Shown here piece after piece: positions 58,487 through 64,000 of a stretch of DNA of 64,000 nucleotides. The position numbers and the translations under genes were made by a program. The DNA is from DASUPK01 sp963747425 (GTDB taxonomy: Bacteria; Actinomycetota; Thermoleophilia; Solirubrobacterales; 70-9): assembly GCA_963747425.1 (NCBI GenBank), contig CAVVFJ010000008.1:124001-188000 (forward strand), in the 5' to 3' direction. Under the pieces are notes generated by a model. The model made no database searches. It was given only the letters and a program-made list of their open reading frames with translations, and had not been told where the DNA came from. How positions within the stretch are numbered: the stretch's first letter is position 1; each line of letters starts with the position of its first letter.

Positions 58487-59956
58487 GTGCCCGACACGCA
58501 CCCCCTGACGATCGTCTCCAACCGCGGGCCGGCCGAGTTCGGGCGGGACGAGCGCGGCAACCGGATCGTCCACCGGGGCGGAGGCGGCCTGGTGACCGCG
58601 CTCTCGGGTCTCGTCTCGCACAGGCAGGCGCTCTGGGTCGCCTCGGCGATGACGGACGAGGACGTCGTCGTCGCCAGCGAGAGCGACGAGCCGGTGGAGA
58701 TCGAGCTGGACGGGATCTCCTACGACGTGCAAATGGTGGCGTCGAATCCGGCGGCGTACGACCGCTTCTACAACGTGATCGCCAACCCGATCCTCTGGTT
58801 CATCCAGCACTACCTCTGGGACCTCTCGAACGCGCCCGACATCAGGCAGGCGGAGGTCGACGCCTGGGAGGAGGGCTACAAGGTCGTCAACGACGACATC
58901 GCCGACGCGGTGATCCGCGCGATCGAGGGCCAGGAGAGCCCCGTGGTGATGCTCCACGACTACCACCTCTACACCTGCCCCGGGCTGATCCGGCAGGCGC
59001 GCCCCGACGCCTTCCTCCACTACTTCGTCCACATCCCCTGGTCCCAGCCCGACTCCTGGCGCATCCTGCCCAACCGCTGGCGCGAGGAGATCTATCTGAG
59101 CATGCTCTCCAACGACATCATCGGCTTCCACACGACCGCCTACTGCCGCAACTTCCTGCAGTGCTGCCGCGAGCTGATGGAGCTGGAGACGGACTACGAG
59201 CGGATGGCCGTGATCCACGAGGGCCGCGAGATCTGGGTCCGGGCGTACCCGCTCTCGATCGACACCCAGCGCCTCTACCGGGCCGCCGAGTCCTCGGAGG
59301 TGGCCTTCTACGAGAAGGAGCTGCTGCGCAGGCGCCGTGACCACCTGATCATCCGCGTCGACCGCGCCGACCTCTCCAAGAACGTCCTGCGCGGGTTCAC
59401 CGCCTTCGACGTCTTCCTGGAGCAGCATCCGGAGTTCCGCGAGAAGGTCACCTTCATCGCCCATCTGCAGCCCTCCCGGCAGGACGTGCCGGAGTACGCC
59501 GAGTACCTGGAGCGGATCGAGGCTCTGGTCGCCGTCGTCAACCACCGCCACGGCACCACCGACTGGATGCCGATCGACCTGAGGATCTACGAGAACTTCG
59601 ACGAGGCTGTCGCCCGCTACAAGCACTTCGACCTGCTGATGGTCAACTCGCTGTTCGACGGCATGAACCTGGTCGCCAAGGAGGCGCCGGCGGTCAATAC
59701 CCGGAACGGCGTGGTGATGCTCTCCGAGAACACCGGCGCACACGAGGAGCTCGGCGACTGCGCCCTCTCGGTCAACCCCTTCGACATCCAGGAGCAGGCC
59801 GACGAGATCTACCGCGCCCTGACGATGGAGCCCGAGGAGCGGGCGCTGCGGGCGCGGCGCCTGAAGGAGATCATCACCGAGCGCGACCCCGGCGACTGGG
59901 TCGACGAGCAGCTGGACGACATCCGCGCCAAGCGCTCGACGGCCGAGGTCACCTGA
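58487..59956 (+). CDS. otsA: GT20 trehalose-6-phosphate synthase-like glycosyltransferase
   Basis: A 489-residue GT20 enzyme. Family segments: LTIVSNRGPAEF, GGGGLVTALSGL, VVMLHDYHLYTCPGLI, HYFVHIPW, NDIIGFHTTAYCRNFL and NSLFDGMNLVAKE. Some donor and acceptor positions differ from the classic OtsA pattern: HIPFPSPE is HIPWSQPDS, and LDYTKG is RADLSKN, although Arg and Lys stay. The product could be trehalose-6-phosphate or another glucoside phosphate. No otsB phosphatase is in the window. GTG start 22 bp after treT. The 3' end overlaps a Pro-rich gene by 8 bp on the other strand. Confidence 0.82.
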   Translation: MPDTHPLTIVSNRGPAEFGRDERGNRIVHRGGGGLVTALSGLVSHRQALWVASAMTDEDVVVASESDEPVEIELDGISYDVQMVASNPAAYDRFYNVIANPILWFIQHYLWDLSNAPDIRQAEVDAWEEGYKVVNDDIADAVIRAIEGQESPVVMLHDYHLYTCPGLIRQARPDAFLHYFVHIPWSQPDSWRILPNRWREEIYLSMLSNDIIGFHTTAYCRNFLQCCRELMELETDYERMAVIHEGREIWVRAYPLSIDTQRLYRAAESSEVAFYEKELLRRRRDHLIIRVDRADLSKNVLRGFTAFDVFLEQHPEFREKVTFIAHLQPSRQDVPEYAEYLERIEALVAVVNHRHGTTDWMPIDLRIYENFDEAVARYKHFDLLMVNSLFDGMNLVAKEAPAVNTRNGVVMLSENTGAHEELGDCALSVNPFDIQEQADEIYRALTMEPEERALRARRLKEIITERDPGDWVDEQLDDIRAKRSTAEVT

Positions 59957-60371
59957 AGCCCGACCGCTCGATCCTGAACTCCCCTGGCAGCGGCGGCGGC
60001 GAGTAGGCCGGCCCGGGGGCGTAGACCGGGCTCGGAGGCCCGCCGGTCCCGCCCCCGGCGGCTGGGGTGGGGTGTTGCCGGGCGTGGTGATGATGCGCGG
60101 GCTCGGGCCGCTGGCGGTGCGGCCGTCGCCCTGTGTGTTGCCGGTGGTGCCGCGTCCCGGGCCTCGGCGCGGGCGGAGGCGTGGCGGTGCTCGGGCCCGG
60201 CGGCGGCGCGGGAGTTGCAAGCGGCGCGGGCGTCAGCCCGACGTCCGGTGGCACCGGCGGCGGCGCGCCGCCACCCAGGAGCGCCGGAAGCGAGACGATG
60301 CCTGCGACGGCCGCGGCCAGGATCGCCGTAACCCGGCCTACGCTTCGCCATCGGATCTGCCTGCCGGCCAC
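59949..60371 (-). CDS. membrane-anchored Pro/His-rich protein of unknown function
   Basis: A 140-residue protein: an N-terminal anchor (VTAILAAAVAGIVSLPALLGG), then PPPVPPDVGLTPAP and a long Pro/Ala/His/Arg-rich stretch with no predicted fold, ending PPLPGEFRIERSGFR. Low complexity makes the call less secure, but hydrophobic start, GTG and clean end suggest a real secreted tail protein. It diverges from rpsF. Confidence 0.55.
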   Translation of the reverse strand: MAGRQIRWRSVGRVTAILAAAVAGIVSLPALLGGGAPPPVPPDVGLTPAPLATPAPPPGPSTATPPPAPRPGTRHHRQHTGRRPHRQRPEPAHHHHARQHPTPAAGGGTGGPPSPVYAPGPAYSPPPLPGEFRIERSGFR

Positions 60372-60406
60372 CCAAGGGTGAGGGCACGAAACCGCCTCCT
60401 CTCCCC

Positions 60407-60412
60407 TATAGT
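60407..60412 (+). promoter_or_regulatory. candidate -10 box of the rpsF operon
   Basis: TATAGT ends 11 bp before the GTG of rpsF, leaving a leader of only about 4-5 nt. Hence no room for the structured leader some rpsF operons use. Confidence 0.4.
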
Positions 60413-60423
60413 CGCTCGCCGCT

Positions 60424-60813
60424 GTGAACCGGAGCTACGAACTCGTATTGATGCTCGACCCCGAGGCCGCCGACGAGGCCCGCTCGAAGGTCGCCGGCGA
60501 CGTGCGCCAGCAGATCGAGGGCGCCGGCACCCTCGACCGAGCCGACGAGTGGGGCGTGCGCCAGATGGCCTACGAGATCCGCCAGCGGAACGAGGCCGAC
60601 TACCGCTTCTATCGCTTCCAGGGCGAGCCCGAGCTCCTCGAGCGCCTCGACCACAGCCTGAAGATCACCGACGGCGTGCTCCGCTTCCGCATCTTCAAGG
60701 TGGACCCAGATTCGCCGGCGAACCCGCCGCCCCCGGTTGAGCGGCTTGCCGTCGCCTCCGATCGCCCCGATCGCGATCGGGGCCGCGGCCGTCGCGACCG
60801 CGACGACGAATAG
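60424..60813 (+). CDS. rpsF: ribosomal protein bS6
   Basis: A 129-residue bS6: NRSYELVLMLDPEA, DRADEWGVRQMAYEIRQRNEADYRFYRFQG and LDHSLKITDGVLRFRIFKV are diagnostic. The C-terminus is extended by a charged RPDRDRGRGRRDRDDE tail, common in actinobacteria. First gene of the conserved rpsF-ssb-rpsR-rplI string. Confidence 0.96.
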   Translation: MNRSYELVLMLDPEAADEARSKVAGDVRQQIEGAGTLDRADEWGVRQMAYEIRQRNEADYRFYRFQGEPELLERLDHSLKITDGVLRFRIFKVDPDSPANPPPPVERLAVASDRPDRDRGRGRRDRDDE

Positions 60814-60925
60814 CGCCACCTCCGGTCTCGCAGTTTCCGGCCTTTCTTCCCTCGGAGGGGAGAGAACCCGCCGCGCAACGACTTAAGATCGACGTTCGGA
60901 ATCGAAGGAAGAGGAGCTGATCAAC

Positions 60926-61399
60926 TTGGCAGCGAGCAACATCAATGTGGTCGCCATCACCGGGAACCTCACCAAGGACCCGGAGCTGCGCTCGACTCCC
61001 AGCGGGACCTCCGTCTGCAAGCTTCGCGTGGCCGTCAACAGCCGCCGCAAGGACGGTCAGAGCGGCGAGTGGGTCGACAAGCCCAACTACTTCGACGTCA
61101 CCGTCTGGGGAGCGCAGGGCGAGAACTGCGCCAACTACCTCTCCAAGGGACGCCCTGTCGCCGTCGAGGGACGGCTCGACTGGCGCGAGTGGGAGGCGCA
61201 GGACGGCTCCAAGCGCCAGGCGATCGAGATCATCGCCAACAGCGTCCAGTTCCTGGGCTCGCGCTCTGACAACGCGGGCGGTGGGGGCGGCGGCAACGGC
61301 ACCTTCCAGCCGAGCTCCGACGTCCCGGCCGACACCTCGGACTTCGAGGGCGCAACGGTCAGCTCGGGCGGCGGCTCGGACGACGACATCCCCTTCTAG
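60926..61399 (+). CDS. ssb: single-stranded DNA-binding protein
   Basis: A 157-residue SSB. The OB fold has VVAITGNLTKDPELRSTPSGTSVCKLRVAVN, NYFDVTVWGAQGENCANYLSKGRPVAVEGRLDWREWEAQDGSKRQ. A Gly-rich linker leads to the acidic tip DDDIPF, which recruits replication and repair partners including RarA and DnaB-associated proteins. TTG start with GAGGAG 9 bp upstream. Confidence 0.96.
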   Translation: MAASNINVVAITGNLTKDPELRSTPSGTSVCKLRVAVNSRRKDGQSGEWVDKPNYFDVTVWGAQGENCANYLSKGRPVAVEGRLDWREWEAQDGSKRQAIEIIANSVQFLGSRSDNAGGGGGGNGTFQPSSDVPADTSDFEGATVSSGGGSDDDIPF

Positions 61400-61417
61400 C
61401 TACCATTCGCGCCCTTC

Positions 61418-61687
61418 GTGGCGCGACAGCAACGACAGCAGACTCCGACCGGGCGTGGCAGGCGCCGCGGTCTCAGCGATCGCGGACGCCCGCGCAAGTA
61501 CACGCGGATCAACGTCGACACGATCGACTACAAGGACCTCGGACTGCTGCGCCGCTTCATCTCCGACCGCGGCAAGACCCGCTCACGCCGCGTCACCGGC
61601 CTCTCCCGAAAGCATCAGCAGCAGCTCGCGCTTGCAGTGAAGCGCGCCCGCGAGCTGGCGCTGCTGCCCTACGTCGGCGAGCGCTGA
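61418..61687 (+). CDS. rpsR: ribosomal protein bS18
   Basis: An 89-residue bS18. KYTRINVDTIDYKDLGLLRRFISDRGKTRSRRVTGLSRKHQQQLALAVKRARELALLPYV matches the family core. No zinc-binding CxxC, so it is the zinc-independent form. GTG start; a 4-bp gap to rplI. Confidence 0.95.
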   Translation: MARQQRQQTPTGRGRRRGLSDRGRPRKYTRINVDTIDYKDLGLLRRFISDRGKTRSRRVTGLSRKHQQQLALAVKRARELALLPYVGER

Positions 61688-61691
61688 GCCG

Positions 61692-62147
61692 GTGGCCCAG
61701 GCAGTTCTGCTCAAGGACGTCGACGGGCTCGGCGAGGCCGGCACCGCGATAGACGTCTCCCCCGGGTACCTCCGCAACTACCTCGTGCCGCGCAAGCTGG
61801 CGCAGCCCGCCACCAAGGGCTCCCTGGAGGAGGCCCAGCGCAAGCGCGAGCGGGCCGAGGAGGCCGAGAGGCAGGCGGCCGAGCGCGCCGGGGAAACGTC
61901 CGCCCTGCTCGGCAAGACCGTTCTTACGATCAATCACCGCGCCGGCGAGGACGGCAAGCTCTTCGGCTCCGTCACCTCCGCCGAGATCGCCGAGGCGATC
62001 CAGGCCGCTCGCGGCATCAAGGTCGACCGCAAGAAGATCCGCCTGGAGGACCCGATCCGCGAGACCGGGACCTTCATGGTCGAGATCGAGGTCGGCGGCG
62101 GCGTCACGGCGTCGGTCAAGACGATCGTCGCCGAGGCGAAGGAATAG
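61692..62147 (+). CDS. rplI: ribosomal protein bL9
   Basis: A 151-residue bL9. AQAVLLKDVDGLGEAGTAIDVSPGYLRNYLVPRKLAQPAT is the N-terminal RNA-binding domain, a long connecting helix rich in Glu/Arg follows, and GKLFGSVTSAEIAEAIQAARGIKVDRKKI is the C-terminal domain. GTG start. Confidence 0.96.
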   Translation: MAQAVLLKDVDGLGEAGTAIDVSPGYLRNYLVPRKLAQPATKGSLEEAQRKRERAEEAERQAAERAGETSALLGKTVLTINHRAGEDGKLFGSVTSAEIAEAIQAARGIKVDRKKIRLEDPIRETGTFMVEIEVGGGVTASVKTIVAEAKE

Positions 62148-62270
62148 CGGCGCAAATAGCCTGAACTCGCCTGCGGGGGCGGGCCGCCTGTGATTCTCTA
62201 GCCAGGCTCGTGCGGATGTAGTTCCAAAACGGGGCACCTGGGAATCCGCCGGGCGCGTATCCAGACTTGA

Positions 62271-63767
62271 GTGGAGACTCGGCCGACGGCCGAGCGATTC
62301 CCTGCGCAATCCGAGGAGCAGTTGGCGACCAACGGAAAAACCATCGTCCCGCCCCAGAACCTCGAGGCCGAGGAGTCGGTGCTCGGGGCGATGATGGTCT
62401 CCGAGTCGACGATCGAGCCCGTCCTGCTCGACGTCCGGCTGCACGCCGAGGACTTCTACCGCGACCGCCATCGGACGATCTACGAGGCGATCATCGGCCT
62501 CAACGAGAACGCCGACCCCGTCGACGTCCTGACGGTCTCCGAGGCTCTCGCCAAGCACGGCCAGCTGGACGCGATCGGCGGCCGGGACGTGGTCGCCAGC
62601 CTGGCCGCGAAGGTCCCCGCCCCGGGCAGCGCCAAGCACTACGCGCAGATCGTCAAGCAGAACTCGCTGATGCGGCGCCTCGACATGGCGGCGAAGACGA
62701 TCCAGCAATCGGTCGCCGAGCGCGATGGTGAGCCCTCGGAGATGGTCGAGCAGGCCGAGCGGCTGCTCTTCCAGGTCGCGCACGAGGAGCGGGCCGTCGA
62801 CTTCCGCGAGATCGGCGAGATCCTCCACGACGAGATCGACAAGCTCGAGGCGCTCGCCAGCGGCACCTCGGACATCACGGGCACGCCCTCCGGCTTCCGC
62901 GACCTCGACGACAAGACCGGCGGCTTCCAGCCGGGCAACCTGATCGTGATCGCGGCGAGGCCTGCGATGGGGAAGAGCACGCTGGTCTGCGACTTCGCCC
63001 AGAACGTCGCGCTGAAGCACCAGAAGCCGGTCGCCCTCTTCTCCCTTGAGATGTCGGAGATGGAGCTCGCCCACCGCTTCATCGGCTCGCAGTCGCGGAT
63101 CTCGAGCGACCGCCTGCGCAAGGGCAAGGTCTCGGGCAAGGACTGGCCGAAGGTCGTCAAGGCCTGCAACCAGCTCGAGTCCGCGCCGCTCTGGATCGAC
63201 GACTCCTCCGATCTCGGGCTGCTCGAGCTGCGCGCCAAGGCCCGGCGCCTGCACGCGCAGGAGAAGGGCCGCGGCCACGAGGGCCTCGGCATGGTGATCG
63301 TCGACTACATGCAGCTGATGCGCAGCGACGACGCCCGCGCAAACCGCGTCGAGCAGGTCTCCCAGTTCAGCCGGGGCCTCAAGATCCTCGCCCGCGAGCT
63401 GGCCGTTCCCGTGATCGGCATCTCGCAGCTCTCGCGTGCCCCCGAGCAGCGTCCCGACAAGCGGCCGATCCTCTCCGACCTGCGCGAATCCGGCGCGATC
63501 GAGCAGGACGCCGACGTGGTCGGCTTCCTCTACCGCGACGACTACTACAACGCCGACTCCGAGGACCCCGGCGGCGCCGAGTTGATCCTCGCCAAGCACA
63601 GGAACGGCCCAGTGGGGACGGTTCGCCTCGTCTTCCTCGAGCACTATCCGAAGTTCGCCGACCGGGCACGCGGGGAGCAGCCGGTCGAGCAGCCCGCCGG
63701 CGAGGGCCCGCCGATCGAGGACGTCGGCGGCGCCGGCGACGACTTCGCCGGCGCGGAGGAGGCCTGA
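62271..63767 (+). CDS. dnaB: replicative DNA helicase DnaB
   Basis: A 498-residue helicase, no intein. The N-terminal domain has PPQNLEAEESVLGAMM; the RecA core has the Walker A segment ARPAMGKSTLVCDFAQN, the H1a LFSLEMSEMELAHRFI, Walker B VIVDYMQLM and the arginine-finger region LRESGAIEQDADVVGFLYRDDYYN. The start is not settled: GTG 62271 has no ribosome-binding site, whereas a TTG at 62322 follows GAGGAG by 3 bp. A 123-bp gap after rplI has no clear terminator. Confidence 0.95.
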   Translation: METRPTAERFPAQSEEQLATNGKTIVPPQNLEAEESVLGAMMVSESTIEPVLLDVRLHAEDFYRDRHRTIYEAIIGLNENADPVDVLTVSEALAKHGQLDAIGGRDVVASLAAKVPAPGSAKHYAQIVKQNSLMRRLDMAAKTIQQSVAERDGEPSEMVEQAERLLFQVAHEERAVDFREIGEILHDEIDKLEALASGTSDITGTPSGFRDLDDKTGGFQPGNLIVIAARPAMGKSTLVCDFAQNVALKHQKPVALFSLEMSEMELAHRFIGSQSRISSDRLRKGKVSGKDWPKVVKACNQLESAPLWIDDSSDLGLLELRAKARRLHAQEKGRGHEGLGMVIVDYMQLMRSDDARANRVEQVSQFSRGLKILARELAVPVIGISQLSRAPEQRPDKRPILSDLRESGAIEQDADVVGFLYRDDYYNADSEDPGGAELILAKHRNGPVGTVRLVFLEHYPKFADRARGEQPVEQPAGEGPPIEDVGGAGDDFAGAEEA

Positions 63768-63768
63768 G

Positions 63769-64000
63769 ATGGCGATCCACTCCCCCTCGGGCGAGCGCCA
63801 GCCTTGCCGGCTCGGCGTCTGCGACGGCTCCGGCTGGATCCTCGGCCCGGAGGACGTCGCCAGACCCTGCGAGTGCCGCTCGCGGATGGTCGCCAAGGCG
63901 AGGCTGCGCGGCATCGACTCGGTGATCCCCGCGAAGTACAGGGGCGTGTCGTTCGACCGCCCGCCGGTGACCCAGATCGACGATTTCGTCGTCAAACGGG
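63769..64000 (+). CDS. probable DnaC/IstB-type helicase loader, N-terminal fragment
   Basis: The 77 residues visible carry a zinc-ribbon-like set of cysteines (CRLGVCDGSGW then CECRSR) and continue with VIPAKYRGVSFDRPPVTQIDDFVV, which in DnaC/IstB-like AAA+ proteins precedes Walker A. Walker A itself would lie beyond the window. Position immediately after dnaB (ATG one base past its stop) suits a loader. Identity is therefore by context and N-terminal pattern only. Confidence 0.6.
   Translation, partial: MAIHSPSGERQPCRLGVCDGSGWILGPEDVARPCECRSRMVAKARLRGIDSVIPAKYRGVSFDRPPVTQIDDFVVKR

Overview
The window is a stretch of a high-GC bacterial chromosome, most likely an actinomycete of the Thermoleophilia (Solirubrobacterales-like) lineage. 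That placement is inferred from gene content (GTG/TTG starts, a deazaflavin-type oxidoreductase remnant, a CobA-HemD fusion, ccm and hem genes together, TreT, a canonical rpsF-ssb-rpsR-rplI-dnaB string), not from a marker-gene search. Genes are packed with 1-4 bp overlaps. Many first genes of operons have a TANNNT-like -10 box only 6-8 bp before the start codon, which suggests leaderless mRNAs.

Layout. 0-3.4 kb, minus strand: a partial methyltransferase, a small unknown protein, methylmalonyl-CoA epimerase, a DUF1385 membrane protein and an M20 peptidase (frameshifted). 3.4-7.8 kb: rarA, an aldehyde dehydrogenase with a lysine-rich N-terminal extension, a frameshifted exported protein. 7.8-15.5 kb: cytochrome c maturation (ccmA, B, C, D) running directly into tetrapyrrole synthesis (hemA, hemC, cobA-hemD), then SAM hydrolase and birA. 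15.5-20.5 kb: PaaI thioesterase, an SF2 helicase with a long acidic insert, a TlpA-like lipoprotein, NfeD and slipin. 20.5-25.7 kb: GNAT, a frameshifted GalT, a badly degraded SABATH-type methyltransferase, an unknown protein, a lipoprotein hydrolase and a degraded deazaflavin-dependent oxidoreductase. 25.7-28.6 kb: tRNA-Arg(CCT) whose 3' 47 bp are exactly repeated 2.8 kb downstream, bracketing one secreted ceramidase-like gene, i.e. the footprint of an integrated element. 28.6-39.6 kb: envelope and polysaccharide genes (OafA acyltransferase, GGDEF, GH5, GT2, methyltransferase, two GT-C-like membrane proteins). 39.6-46.6 kb: pyrE between two related small membrane proteins, an epimerase, a frameshifted L,D-transpeptidase, an ABC-2 exporter, CPBP, RDD and HAD proteins. 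46.7-57.1 kb: MscS, PBP1A, YggU, thiL, a degenerate M28-like membrane protein, a two-component system with an HtrA lipoprotein, an IMPase-family phosphatase. 57.2-60 kb: TreT and a GT20 synthase. 60.4-64 kb: rpsF, ssb, rpsR, rplI, dnaB and the start of a probable helicase loader.

The most notable structure is a family of about 36-44 bp palindromic elements in six copies (hemC, a methyltransferase, a GT-C protein, the L,D-transpeptidase, htrA, and the 3' end of the IMPase-like gene). Each has fixed flanks (AAACGGG and CCCTCGCRT), a bulged T at a fixed place, and stems whose sequence varies with compensating changes. Five copies lie wholly inside coding sequence, in different frames and both orientations, and one is an exact 12-codon insertion in HemC. 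The sixth spans the stop codon of its gene. They resemble in behaviour the protein-coding palindromic elements known from Rickettsia.

At least seven genes carry reading-frame breaks, one at a homopolymer, so some may be assembly errors rather than pseudogenes.
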